From the NCBI RefSeq assembly GCF_004363005.1, contig NZ_SNYH01000002.1, positions 1 through 64,000 on the forward strand: DNA of 64,000 nucleotides, read 5' to 3'. Shown in pieces: positions 35,001 to 43,454 of this stretch; the first letter of the stretch is position 1, and each line of letters begins with the position of its first letter. Under the pieces are notes generated by a model. The model did no database searches and had not been told where the DNA came from. It worked only from the letters and a program-made list of their open reading frames with translations. Source of the stretch: Tenacibaculum caenipelagi (GTDB lineage Bacteria > Bacteroidota > Bacteroidia > Flavobacteriales > Flavobacteriaceae). The translations under genes and the position numbers were made by a program.

Positions 35001-37969
35001 CGGGTTACTTGTGCTGCTGTATTTCCAGAAGCATCCGTAGCATCGTAATAAATAGTATAAGTTCCAACCGCATCTCTAAATTCAGAAGTATTGATTACGA
35101 CATCTGATTCATCATCTGTAGTCGCTCCTAATTCTGAATAGCCTGCACCTAACTCTATCGTTTGTGGATTCGCTCCGTTTAATGTAATAACAGGTGCTGT
35201 TGTATCTATCACATTCACTGTTCGGGTAACTTGGTCTGCTGCATTCCAAGATGCATCCATAGCATCGTAATAAATGGTATAGGTTCCTACTGCATCTCTA
35301 AAGTTAGAAGTGTTGATAATAACATCCGATCCATCATCTGTCGTAGCTCCTAATTCTGAATAGCCTGCTCCTAATTCTATTGTTTGTGGATTCGCTCCTT
35401 TTAGTGTAATAACTGGAGCTTTACAGTCATCTCCAAAATTAGTATGTGCATCAATACTGGACCAACTTATAGCACTATAAAAAGGGTTATCAACTTCAAT
35501 ACAGCGTAGCAAGGGATTTGATGTTGATTGAAAAGCTGTAATTTTTGTATTGTTGTTATTTTTAACATTAAAATATTCCAACAAACTATTACCAAAAACC
35601 CTTAATTGAAGAAGGTTAGGAAGCCCGCTAACATCTAACTCTTTTAACTCACTATAGCTAATTTCTAAAACAAGTAGACTCTTTGTTAACTGTGATGGTA
35701 ATAACTCAGTAAGTGGGTTGCTACCAATAGATAATCTCGTTAATTTTGTATTGAGTGATACATCTATTTTTGAAATATTATTTAACTCGCAATATATTTC
35801 ACCTAACTCTAGATTTCTAGAAACATCAAGTTCAGTTAAGTTATTACCTATTAAAAACAATCTACCTAAGTTAGTAAAGCCTTTTATACCTGTTAAGTCA
35901 AATATATCTTTTCCATTCAAATTTAATTGATAAACAGTATTGATATTTTTCTTTAACACATAATTATCTAGCCCATCATCATAACCTAAATCTATCAATG
36001 CTTGCTCAAAGTTATCATCTGGAACATAGACAGAATCGTAACGGCAAGAATCACTAAATGAAGTGTGTGCATCTATAGTTGTCCAGTTTGTAGTACTATA
36101 GCTAGGATTATCCACTTGAATGCAATACAATTCTGGAGTATTTATGGTCTCGAAAGTTAGGATTTTAGTTTCATCAATGTCTTTTAAGGTTAGTTCTCCT
36201 AAATAAGGGTTATCTCTTAGCCTTATATGTTTTAAATTAGTCATACCCGATAAATCTATTGCTGCCAGATGATTATCATTAAGGTTTAAGCTGAAAATAC
36301 TCGTTGGCAAACTTGATGGTAATAACTCCGTTAATCCATTTCCTTCTGCTGCAAAATATATTAGCTTGGTATTGGCACTAATATCAAGTTTTGTAATATT
36401 ATTACTACCACATAATAAATCTGTAAGCTCTGTATTACTTGAAACATCTAGCTCTGATAGATTATTTACTCTACAATCTAAATCCTTTAAAGCTGTGAAT
36501 CGCTCAATTCCGGTAAGGTCACTAATATTCTTATTGTAAAGATTTAAAATAGTTACAGAATCGATGTTTGCTGTTAAAACATAATTATCTAATACATCAT
36601 CATACCCTAAATCAATTAGCGTCTGTTCGAAATTATCATCAGGAACATAGGCATAGTCATTAAAACAATTTTGACTAAAATTAGTATGAGCATCTTTATT
36701 TGTCCAATTGGTTTCACTATACGATACATCATCCACATCTATACAATACAACAAAGGTGTATTAGTAGCTTGGAAAACTCTTAGTCCACTATTATTCCCG
36801 TTTTTTATTGAAAATTTTTCAAGGAACGGATTGTCCTTCATTATAGTCAAAACTAAATTCGGATAGCCGCTCAAATCAATTTCTGTAAGGTTGTTTTCAG
36901 CAACATTAAATTCAGAAAGATTTACTGCTGAACTTGGTATTATAAGTTCTTCTAATCCGTTACCCTCAAGGGCTAAGCGAGCTAGTTTGGTATTTGTTGA
37001 TAAATCAACAGATGATAACTTATTGTATCCTGCATATACAGTCATTAACTCTGTATTACTATAAAGATCTAGTTCCGATAGGTCATTTCCTCTAACCACT
37101 AAAATCGTTAATGCTGTAAAACCCTCTATACCAGTTAAGTCCGAGATGCTTTTTTCTTCTATTTCTAATGAAGTTACTGCACTTATGTTTGACTTTAAAA
37201 CATAATCGTCCAATGCATTATCGTAGCCTAAATCAATTAATGCTTGTTCAAAATTATCATCTGGAACGTATACATATTCCTCACAAAAAGTATTGAACGT
37301 TGTATGTACATCTTTATTGATCCAATAAGTATCACTGAAATTAGGATCATCTACCATAATGCAATCCAGTAAAGGGTTAGTTCGAATATCGAAATTACCT
37401 GCATTGGTTATACTGGTATTATTACCGTTCCTTACATTTAAATACTCTAAATTTGGACAATTAGTTAACCATAAGGCTCCCAAATTTATCAAATTACTTA
37501 AATCTAATGACGACATTTTATTACCCGCCAAATTAATATACTTTAAAGAGGTTGGTAAGACATTAGGAATAACCCTTGTTAGATTGTTGTTTTCGGCTAT
37601 TAAACTTTCCAGATTATTATTATTTGTTAAATCTAGTCTTGAAATTAAGTTAGCTCCACAGTGCAGTGTAATTAACTCTACATTGTTAGAAATATCTAAT
37701 TCTGTAAGTTTATTACTTCTAACATTAAGTGACTCTAAAGCTGTAAAGTCTTCTATACCTGTTAAATCTTGAATGTTTTTATTTTTAACATTTAAAGTTG
37801 TCACCGATGAAATATCTGAGGTTAGTACAACACCGTTAACAACACCATCAGAATCGATGCTCAGATCAATTAAAGCTTGTTCAAAAGCTGAATCTGGTAT
37901 GGAAGTAGTTTGCGCTGATACTACTAATGAAAAAAACAAAGTAATTAATGAGAGTAATTTTTTTGCCAT
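32018..37969 (-). CDS. Giant T9SS-exported adhesin with LRR blocks and Ig-like repeats
   Basis: A 1983-residue surface protein. A signal peptide (1-20, ending VVSAQ) is followed by four leucine-rich-repeat blocks of about 202-211 residues starting near 24, 235, 442 and 649. Blocks 2-4 open with VPDDNFEQ, and the blocks close with an AHT-x-F-x3-C-type motif. Residues 851-1737 are twelve tandem 74-residue Ig-like domains (DUF5011 type, PVITLNGANPQTIELGAGY). Two HYR-like domains follow, then a T9SS type A sorting tail (about 1910-1983, FILYPNPTQGKVYS to KGIKVFKIIKE). The architecture resembles Listeria internalins, so binding to a surface or partner protein is a fair inference. A TPR-HTH regulator lies 123 bases upstream in the same direction. 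The ligand is unknown. Confidence 0.9.
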   Translation of the reverse strand: MAKKLLSLITLFFSLVVSAQTTSIPDSAFEQALIDLSIDSDGVVNGVVLTSDISSVTTLNVKNKNIQDLTGIEDFTALESLNVRSNKLTELDISNNVELITLHCGANLISRLDLTNNNNLESLIAENNNLTRVIPNVLPTSLKYINLAGNKMSSLDLSNLINLGALWLTNCPNLEYLNVRNGNNTSITNAGNFDIRTNPLLDCIMVDDPNFSDTYWINKDVHTTFNTFCEEYVYVPDDNFEQALIDLGYDNALDDYVLKSNISAVTSLEIEEKSISDLTGIEGFTALTILVVRGNDLSELDLYSNTELMTVYAGYNKLSSVDLSTNTKLARLALEGNGLEELIIPSSAVNLSEFNVAENNLTEIDLSGYPNLVLTIMKDNPFLEKFSIKNGNNSGLRVFQATNTPLLYCIDVDDVSYSETNWTNKDAHTNFSQNCFNDYAYVPDDNFEQTLIDLGYDDVLDNYVLTANIDSVTILNLYNKNISDLTGIERFTALKDLDCRVNNLSELDVSSNTELTDLLCGSNNITKLDISANTKLIYFAAEGNGLTELLPSSLPTSIFSLNLNDNHLAAIDLSGMTNLKHIRLRDNPYLGELTLKDIDETKILTFETINTPELYCIQVDNPSYSTTNWTTIDAHTSFSDSCRYDSVYVPDDNFEQALIDLGYDDGLDNYVLKKNINTVYQLNLNGKDIFDLTGIKGFTNLGRLFLIGNNLTELDVSRNLELGEIYCELNNISKIDVSLNTKLTRLSIGSNPLTELLPSQLTKSLLVLEISYSELKELDVSGLPNLLQLRVFGNSLLEYFNVKNNNNTKITAFQSTSNPLLRCIEVDNPFYSAISWSSIDAHTNFGDDCKAPVITLKGANPQTIELGAGYSELGATTDDGSDVIINTSNFRDAVGTYTIYYDAMDASWNAADQVTRTVNVIDTTAPVITLNGANPQTIELGAGYSELGATTDDESDVVINTSEFRDAVGTYTIYYDATDASGNTAAQVTRTVNVVDTAPVITLVGANPQTIELGAGYSELGATTNDGSDVVINTSEFRDAIGSYTIYYDATDAYGNKANQVTRTVKVVDTTAPVITLNGTFIQTIELGTGYLELGATIDDGSDVIINSSNFRDAVGAYVIFYDATDASGNSADQVARIVQVVDTTAPVIALNGGNPQTIELGSGYSELGATTDDGSDVVINTSEFRDAVGTYTIYYNATDASWNTAEQVTRTVKVVDTTAPVITLNGANPQTIELGAGYLELGATTDDGSDVVINTSEFRDAVGTYTIYYNATDASGNTAAQVTRTVKVVDTTVPVITLNGANPQTIALGSGYSELGATTDDGSDIIINTSEFRDEIGSYTIYYDATDVSGNTADQVIRIVNVIDTTAPVITLVGANPQTIELGAGYSELGATTDDGSDVVINASEFVDAVGTYTIYYDATDALGNTADQVTRTVYVVDTTAPVITLNGTSPQTIELGAGYSELGATTDDGSDVVINTSEFRDVVGTYTIYYDATDAYGNKADQVTRTVYVIDTTAPVITLNGANPQTIELGVGYSELGATTDDGSDVIINTSEFVDAVGTYTIYYNATDASGNTATQVTRTVNVIDTTAPVISLIGANPQTIELGVGYSELGATTDDGSDVIINTSEFVDAVGTYTIYYNATDASGNTATQVTRTVNVIDTTAPVISLIGANPQTIELGVGYSELGATTDDGSDVVINTSEFVDAVGTYTIYYNATDASGNAAAQVTRIVNVVDTTAPTVNCISEAIFALDETGSYVIEASDIDNGSTDLSGIKSLSIDRNSFNCSDIGNPIAVTLTVIDNNDLVATCTTMIRVVDTLYPVFDVTTLPNDMVVGVNNTENNGYILEDFRNQITVTDNCASILSVEQYPSPGQILTAGDHTITIEVFDNYNNYSFHEFVITVDKSLSMGGDDESDEFILYPNPTQGKVYSTIEIDSFELYNLSGQKIVKSSEKEIDLESFIKGVYFARVYTQKGIKVFKIIKE
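32759..35419 (-). repeat. Twelve tandem 222-bp repeats encoding Ig-like domains
   Basis: Each unit encodes 74 residues; the second unit in protein order is one codon shorter. The last three units in protein order (32759-33424) are nearly identical at DNA level, while earlier ones have diverged more. That pattern suggests recent duplication at the membrane-proximal end. The array could expand or shrink by recombination. Confidence 0.92.
35423..37900 (-). repeat. Four direct repeats encoding LRR blocks
   Basis: Blocks begin at 37900, 37267, 36646 and 36025 (reading down the minus strand), with lengths of about 600-635 bases. They are clearly homologous at protein level (DNFEQALIDLGY, LTGIEGFTAL, LSELDLYSNTEL) but diverged at DNA level, so the duplication is older than that of the Ig-like array. 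Confidence 0.85.
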
Positions 37970-38092
37970 ATACGAGTGGATTAGAACTATTTTATCGAGC
38001 GCAAAAAAATGAAAATAGCACTAAACCTTAAAGAAAACTAAGGTAGCAAATGGGTATCAAACACTCAAAATCACTGACATAAATAAAAATCT

Positions 38093-39763
38093 CTACTCTT
38101 TAGGTATGTAGTTTTCTATATAATTTATAATATCCTCATCAGAGTTAATTTCTAATTTTTTTCTGATTCGATATCGTGTTGATTTTACTGATGCTAAACT
38201 TATACTTTGCAAATCTTTAATTTCATTGGTAGATAACCCCAACTTCATTAAGTATAGTAACTTCTTTTCTTTTTCATTAAGAAATGAAAAATGTGTATTC
38301 AATTTTATTTTAAAACTAGGACTTACCTTATCTAGATACTCTGCTAAACTTAATGAGGTATTATAGTCTATATTTTTAGATTTTAAAGATGCTAAAAGAG
38401 ATTTAATCGCTTTGGTTTTATCTTCTCCTGACTCAATACTTAAAATACTCTTTAATTCTTTTATAAAAAGCTCTTGATATTCTTGTTTAATTTGATTGTT
38501 TAAGTGCTCATTTTTAAGCTCAGCTTCTTTTAGTTGTAAAACCTGTTCAGCTGTTTTTCTCTGTAACTGTTCATTCTCTAATTTTCTTGTCGAAAGTGCC
38601 AATCGATTTTTAGTATTTTTTCTAATCAACAGAAAAATGGTTATTGCAGATGCTACAGATAACATTAATAATCCAAAGTACCATTGCTTTTTAGCCTTTT
38701 CGTTTTGAAGTTTCAATTCTGTTTGTAGCTTTTCTTTTTCAAATTGATAATTTAGCTCTAAAGCTGTGATTCGTTTTGCCTTTTCCGTATCATTTAGACT
38801 ATCATTATACGCTTTATACAATGTATAATCCTTTAATGCATGTTCAAAATTACCAGTGGTCTTATAAACAGAACTACGACTGTAATACTGTTTACGTAAA
38901 AGTTCTTTATGCTTTATTCTTTTGGAAATAGTAATAGCACTGTCCAGTCTTAGGATAGATTCTTTATAATTTTTAATTCCATTATAAGAAGCTGCAAGGT
39001 TCAGGTAGGCTGTACTTAATTCATTTAATAAACCTAATTCCTTAAAAATCTTTATATTTTCCTGAAAAGTTTTAATTGCTTTGTCATATTGTTTCGACGA
39101 ATAATATAATAGCGCTAAATTACCATTGACTTTAGCAATACCTTGTTTAGAGGTAAATAGTTCTTTCGCTTTACTATACTTAATGAATGCTGAATCATAT
39201 TGTTTTTCATAAAAATAGGTAACACCCAACATATTATAAGAAGTTGCTAAATCATCATAATTGCCATGGGTACGCTCTCTTATTTCAATTGCTTCTTTAA
39301 AATATGTTTTAGCTTTATCATACTCTTTTTGTCGCCTGTAAAACATTCCTAGATTATGTAAGGTTAATCCAAGCATAGTAGAATCCTTAATATTCTTACT
39401 AATTTCAAGAGCTTTTAGATAATTAGATAATGCTTTTTCAGGAAAACTTTGTTTAGCTTCTATAATAGCCAAATAATTAATTGCTTCTGCTTTTTTACCA
39501 GTAAAGTATACATTATTATATTTGCTAGCTTCTAACACTTTTATAACCTCATTAATCAATATTCTAGCTGTATCAATATCTCGATTAAGTATATACTTAG
39601 TCAATTCTATTTTAGAATGAATGCGAATAGAATCTGAAGACGATTCTTTTATATTAGATTTTAATTCATAAAGTGTACTATCCTTAGATTGCGCAACAAC
39701 CGATGACGATATAGTTAGTAATATAATTACCAGTTTATATACACAATTAGAAAGTTTCAACAT
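38093..39763 (-). CDS. TPR-containing membrane regulator with C-terminal HTH
   Basis: A 556-residue protein. A signal peptide or anchor (about 1-24) precedes roughly six tetratricopeptide repeats (about 75-340, for example LHNLGMFYRRQKEYDKAKTY). A membrane helix (about residues 365-382, WYFGLLMLSVASAITIFLLI) leads to a coiled coil and a LuxR-like helix-turn-helix (GLSTNEIKDLQSISLASVKS). Bacteroidota use such proteins to sense signals across the membrane and bind DNA in the cytoplasm. I chose the ATG at 39763: it gives a proper signal peptide and follows the -7 element at 39784, whereas the longer frame does not. It lies directly upstream of the giant adhesin and may control it. Confidence 0.85.
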   Translation of the reverse strand: MLKLSNCVYKLVIILLTISSSVVAQSKDSTLYELKSNIKESSSDSIRIHSKIELTKYILNRDIDTARILINEVIKVLEASKYNNVYFTGKKAEAINYLAIIEAKQSFPEKALSNYLKALEISKNIKDSTMLGLTLHNLGMFYRRQKEYDKAKTYFKEAIEIRERTHGNYDDLATSYNMLGVTYFYEKQYDSAFIKYSKAKELFTSKQGIAKVNGNLALLYYSSKQYDKAIKTFQENIKIFKELGLLNELSTAYLNLAASYNGIKNYKESILRLDSAITISKRIKHKELLRKQYYSRSSVYKTTGNFEHALKDYTLYKAYNDSLNDTEKAKRITALELNYQFEKEKLQTELKLQNEKAKKQWYFGLLMLSVASAITIFLLIRKNTKNRLALSTRKLENEQLQRKTAEQVLQLKEAELKNEHLNNQIKQEYQELFIKELKSILSIESGEDKTKAIKSLLASLKSKNIDYNTSLSLAEYLDKVSPSFKIKLNTHFSFLNEKEKKLLYLMKLGLSTNEIKDLQSISLASVKSTRYRIRKKLEINSDEDIINYIENYIPKE

Positions 39764-39783
39764 AAATATATCCCTTAATGCTG

Positions 39784-39791
39784 CAAAAATA
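39784..39791 (-). promoter_or_regulatory. -7 element of the TPR-HTH regulator gene
   Basis: Minus-strand TATTTTTG fits TAnnTTTG and ends 20 bases before the ATG at 39763. It supports trimming 51 residues from the longest frame. Confidence 0.6.
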
Positions 39792-39974
39792 CATTTTGAT
39801 CTTAATAAAGACCTAAAAAGTATATTAATAACAATCATTGTATGGAAAAGTAAAAAACTTACTGAACACCCTGTTTTTTCACGAACCAAACACCTAAAAA
39901 AACTCATTAACAACAAGTTAACTTAAAACATAATCAATATTTTGTATATTTAAAGGAGTTAATCCTTTTTGATT

Positions 39975-40436
39975 ATGGAAACACCTAAACGACTAGAGCA
40001 AGCGCTTATAAAACTTTACAATGCTTTTCATAACAATGAATTGAACCCAGAATGTTGCTCAGCTTGTGCTGTTGGAAATATTTTAGACAATAGAGATAGC
40101 TGGAAACATCTAACAAATGGTCACGGTTCGTTAGAGTTGAGTTATGTTGGTAGAGTACATCAAAATTTAGGCAGAAAATTTAACGGTTACTCTCCCTTAG
40201 AATTATTACAAATTGAAAAAGTTTTTCTTGAAGCTTGTGGGTTTGTGGTTCCTTTATGTCATTATAACCCAAAACCCCAAGACCCTACAAATAAAGAAAC
40301 CCTATTTAATGGCTTATGTGCTGTGGTTGCTCACTTATGTAAGTTAGATAACGTAGCAAACGTTATGGATTATTCTAAAATTTTTGAATACGAAAAAGAC
40401 ACTCCTGTATATCAGTTTGATGTAATTTACGAGTAA
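39975..40436 (+). CDS. Hypothetical protein with CCxxC motif
   Basis: A 153-residue soluble protein beginning METPKRLEQALIKLYNAFHN. I do not recognise the family with confidence. Visible features are the motif ECCSACAVGNILDNRDSWKH (residues 25-44), more cysteines in LEACGFVVPLC, and a mixed helical pattern. The ATG at 39975 is preferred over a TTG six bases earlier. A purine-rich AAGGAG at 39953-39958 is too far from the ATG to be a normal ribosome binding site. The stop codon abuts the stop of the convergent zinc-ribbon gene with no base between. Confidence 0.75.
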   Translation: METPKRLEQALIKLYNAFHNNELNPECCSACAVGNILDNRDSWKHLTNGHGSLELSYVGRVHQNLGRKFNGYSPLELLQIEKVFLEACGFVVPLCHYNPKPQDPTNKETLFNGLCAVVAHLCKLDNVANVMDYSKIFEYEKDTPVYQFDVIYE

Positions 40437-40565
40437 TTATTTTGCTAAAAACATCGTTTTACATTCAAAACACTTAAACCTTCTTTTATTGAAAAAGATG
40501 AGTTTCTGAACAAGACTTCTTCTTTTTCTTCTTACAAATGTAGATTGGCAATTTGGGCAGTTCAT
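40437..40565 (-). CDS. 42-residue zinc-ribbon protein
   Basis: ATG at 40565, stop at 40437. It encodes MNCPNCQSTFVRRKRRSL, a short hydrophobic helix, then KRRFKCFECKTMFLAK. Two CxxC pairs (Cys3/Cys6 and Cys32/Cys35) would bind one zinc. The linker between them is highly basic, suggesting nucleic-acid or ribosome contact. It is too short for many gene callers. Upstream, TTCCTTTG at 40587-40594 on the minus strand differs from TAnnTTTG by one base. Coding is supported by the paired motifs and by exact stop-to-stop packing with the neighbour. Function is unknown. Confidence 0.7.
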   Translation of the reverse strand: MNCPNCQSTFVRRKRRSLVQKLIFFNKRRFKCFECKTMFLAK

Positions 40566-40670
40566 AAATTTCTTTTGTTTGTATACAAAGGAAGCTTATT
40601 AAGTTTAACTGAATGTTAAAAAATCTGCAAATGGTTAAAAATCAATTATAGAATGTGATTTTTTCTGTAT

Positions 40671-40701
40671 AAAAAAACCGATACATTTCTGTATCGGTTT
40701 T
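40671..40701 (-). terminator. Terminator of the nqr operon
   Basis: A perfect 12-bp stem (AAAACCGATACA / TGTATCGGTTTT), loop TTTC, with a minus-strand T tract, 21 bases after the nqrF stop. Confidence 0.93.
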
Positions 40702-40722
40702 ATATTTAAAATCACTAAGTGA

Positions 40723-42033
40723 TTATCCTCCAAAGTCATCAAAACGAATATTCTCATCTGGAATACCAAAGTCTTGTCCCATTTTCTCTACTGCTTTGTT
40801 CATTAGCGGTGGTCCACAGAAGTATAATTCAATATCTTCTGGTGCTTCGTGCTTACTTAAGTAATTATCGATTACACAGTTATGAACAAAACCAACAAAA
40901 CCATCACCTTCATCTTCCATACTATTCTTTACTTTCCAGTTATCTTCCGGTAAAGGTTCTGATAATGCAATATGGAATTTGAAATTAGGGAATTCTTTTT
41001 CTAATGCCCAGAAGTGCTCTAAGTAGAATAATTCGCGCTTAGAACGACCTCCGTACCAATAAGAAACTTTTCTTCCTGTTTTTAAGGTTTTGAATAAGTG
41101 ATATAAGTGAGAACGCATTGGTGCCATACCTGCTCCTCCACCTACATATAACATTTCTGCATCTGACTCATTGATGAAGAACTCACCATAAGGTCCAGAA
41201 ATAGTTACTTTATCTCCTATTTTTCTAGAGAATACATATGAAGATGCAACTCCTGGATTTACATCCATCCATCCTCCTTTAGCTCTATCGAACGGTGGAG
41301 TAGCAATACGAACGTTTAACATGATTTCACGTCCTTCTGCTGGATAAGAAGCCATAGAGTATGCTCTCTCTACTGTTTCTGGGTTTTTCATTACTAAAGG
41401 CCATAACTTAAACTTATCCCATTCTTCTTGGAACTTGTCTGGAGTTTCGTGCTCTTCAGGGTGTGCAGTGATATCCATATCTGAGAACTTTATTTCACAT
41501 GGTGGAATTTCAATTTGAATATACCCTCCTGCTTTGTAGTTCATGTCTTCTGGAATCTCAACTACGAATTCTTTAATAAAAGATGCTACGTTATAGTTAC
41601 GTACAACTGTAGCTTCCCATTTCTTAATACCAAAAATTTCTTCTGGAATTGAAATATCCATGTCTTGTTTTACTTTAACCTGACATGCTAAACGAGCTCC
41701 ATGTTGTAATTCTTTACGAGTAAAGTGTGGTGTTTCTGTTGGTAAAGCTTCTCCTCCACCTGAAAGTACGTGACACTCACATTGAATACAAGATCCACCT
41801 CCACCACAAGCTGATGGTAAAAAGATTTTCTCGTTTCCTAAGGTAGATAACAATGTACCTCCTGAAGCTACTTCTATTGTCTTATCACCATTGATTGTAA
41901 TCTTTACAGGTCCAGATGGTGCTAATTTTTGCTTTACAAATAATAATAAGGCTACTAATACTAAAAGTACCGCTAAAAACGCTAATACTGTAATAGCAAC
42001 TGTTCCTCCTGTGCTTACTTCTAAAAATACCAT
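40723..42033 (-). CDS. nqrF: Na+-translocating NADH:quinone reductase subunit F
   Basis: The 436-residue electron-entry subunit, which oxidises NADH through FAD and a [2Fe-2S] cluster. One N-terminal helix (about 10-33) anchors it. Cluster cysteines are 76, 82, 85 (CGGGGSCIQC) and 117 (GARLACQVK). The FAD motif RAYSMASYP and the NADH motif GGGAGMAPMRS follow in a ferredoxin-reductase fold. The start ATG overlaps the nqrE stop by one base (TAATG), indicating coupled translation. It is the last gene of the operon and is followed by a terminator. Confidence 0.97.
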   Translation of the reverse strand: MVFLEVSTGGTVAITVLAFLAVLLVLVALLLFVKQKLAPSGPVKITINGDKTIEVASGGTLLSTLGNEKIFLPSACGGGGSCIQCECHVLSGGGEALPTETPHFTRKELQHGARLACQVKVKQDMDISIPEEIFGIKKWEATVVRNYNVASFIKEFVVEIPEDMNYKAGGYIQIEIPPCEIKFSDMDITAHPEEHETPDKFQEEWDKFKLWPLVMKNPETVERAYSMASYPAEGREIMLNVRIATPPFDRAKGGWMDVNPGVASSYVFSRKIGDKVTISGPYGEFFINESDAEMLYVGGGAGMAPMRSHLYHLFKTLKTGRKVSYWYGGRSKRELFYLEHFWALEKEFPNFKFHIALSEPLPEDNWKVKNSMEDEGDGFVGFVHNCVIDNYLSKHEAPEDIELYFCGPPLMNKAVEKMGQDFGIPDENIRFDDFGG

Positions 42034-42776
42034 TATTCTGTAATTTCTTTAGTGTTATTAGCCAATTCTTCAGCTTCCTTTTTTACCTCTTCTTTCTTCT
42101 CTTCTACCTTAACCTTCACTTCAGCTTTAGGAGCTTCTTTTTCTTTACTTGCATCATCACCTCCTGTTAACATACCTCCAAAACTCATAAATCCGATAGC
42201 CATTAAACCAGTAGTAATGAATGTAATTCCTAATCCTCTTAATGCTGGTGGTACAGAAGAGTATCTGATTTTTTCACGAATAGCTGCAATAGCTAAAATT
42301 GCTAAAAACCATCCAATTCCTGAACCAATACCATATACGAATGATAATCCTAAAGTTGGAATTTCACGAGATTGCATAAATAAAGATCCTCCTAAAATTG
42401 CACAGTTTACAGCAATTAACGGTAAGAAAATACCTAAAGAGTTGTATAATGCTGGTGCGAATTTTTCTACGATAATTTCTACCAATTGTACCATGGTTGC
42501 AATTGTTGCAATAAACATGATAAATGACAAGAAACTTAAATCGTAGTCTGCATATTCAGCTCCTAACCATTTTAAAGCTCCAGGTTGTAATAAGTATTGA
42601 TCTAACAACCAGTTTACAGGTACAGTTACAGCTAATACAAAGATTACTGCCGCCCCTAAACCTACGGCTGTTGATACTTTTTTAGATACAGCTAGGTATG
42701 AACACATTCCTAAGAAGGTAGCAAATACCATGTTGTCTATAAATATCGACTTGAAAAATAATTCTATATGTTCCAT
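42033..42776 (-). CDS. nqrE: Na+-translocating NADH:quinone reductase subunit E, with C-terminal extension
   Basis: A 247-residue, six-helix inner-membrane subunit. Residues 1-200 match the family, including [14 protein letters not shown] and [20 protein letters not shown]. In the family NqrD and NqrE each carry cysteines that hold a shared iron centre in the membrane. Usual NqrE is about 200 residues. Here about 40 Lys/Glu-rich residues follow the last helix ([20 protein letters not shown] onward), an unstructured-looking charged tail. Confidence 0.95.
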   Translation of the reverse strand: MEHIELFFKSIFIDNMVFATFLGMCSYLAVSKKVSTAVGLGAAVIFVLAVTVPVNWLLDQYLLQPGALKWLGAEYADYDLSFLSFIMFIATIATMVQLVEIIVEKFAPALYNSLGIFLPLIAVNCAILGGSLFMQSREIPTLGLSFVYGIGSGIGWFLAILAIAAIREKIRYSSVPPALRGLGITFITTGLMAIGFMSFGGMLTGGDDASKEKEAPKAEVKVKVEEKKEEVKKEAEELANNTKEITE

Positions 42777-42807
42777 TCTTCTATTTTTTTAATGAACACT
42801 AACTAGG

Positions 42808-43452
42808 TTAGTCTTCAATTAATGCTTTATTTTTTGAACGCTGTACCCAAATAATAATACCTACAACGATTAACGCCATTGGAGACAATAACATGAATCC
42901 ATTATTTTCATATCCTAAAGCATACAATCCTGTTTTTTCAATAGAGTCACCTAATACTTTAAAACCTAATAAAGTACCAGAACCTAATAATTCTCTAAAG
43001 AATCCTACAAGTACTAATATTAAACCGTAACCTGCAGCGTTACCAATACCATCTAAAAAAGACCTCCATGGTCCGTTACCTAAAGCAAATGCTTCAAAAC
43101 GTCCCATAATGATACAGTTGGTAATGATTAACCCTACAAATACCGATAAAGTTTTACTTAACTCATATGCAAATGCTTTTAGTACTTGATCTACAATAAT
43201 TACTAATGCAGCTACAACAACTAACTGTACTATAATTCTAATTTTAGAAGGAATGATATTTCTCATTAATGAGATTACCACGTTACCTACTCCTAATACA
43301 AATAATACAGAAATAGACATTACTATTGCCGCCTTTAATTCAGCTGTAATAGCTAATGCAGAACAAATACCTAATACCTGAATAGTAATTGGGTTATTAT
43401 CTGCTAACGGATCTTTAATTAATGCTGCGTCTTTTTTTGATAAAAGTCCCAT
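42808..43452 (-). CDS. nqrD: Na+-translocating NADH:quinone reductase subunit D
   Basis: A 214-residue six-helix inner-membrane subunit, homologous to NqrE in inverted topology. Conserved segments are NPITIQVLGICSALAIT near the start (with the iron-site cysteine) and VGLIITNCIIMGRFEAFA. It is two bases from nqrC and 31 from nqrE. Length is usual. Confidence 0.96.
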   Translation of the reverse strand: MGLLSKKDAALIKDPLADNNPITIQVLGICSALAITAELKAAIVMSISVLFVLGVGNVVISLMRNIIPSKIRIIVQLVVVAALVIIVDQVLKAFAYELSKTLSVFVGLIITNCIIMGRFEAFALGNGPWRSFLDGIGNAAGYGLILVLVGFFRELLGSGTLLGFKVLGDSIEKTGLYALGYENNGFMLLSPMALIVVGIIIWVQRSKNKALIED

Positions 43453-43454
43453 AG

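Noticed and set aside
32759-35419. Regular 222-bp periodicity resembling a repeat array such as CRISPR
   Set aside because: The units are in frame, code for Ig-like domains and have no unique spacers.
39764-39916. 51-residue N-terminal extension of the TPR-HTH regulator
   Set aside because: It would place coding sequence across the -7 element and bury the signal peptide; the ATG at 39763 fits better.
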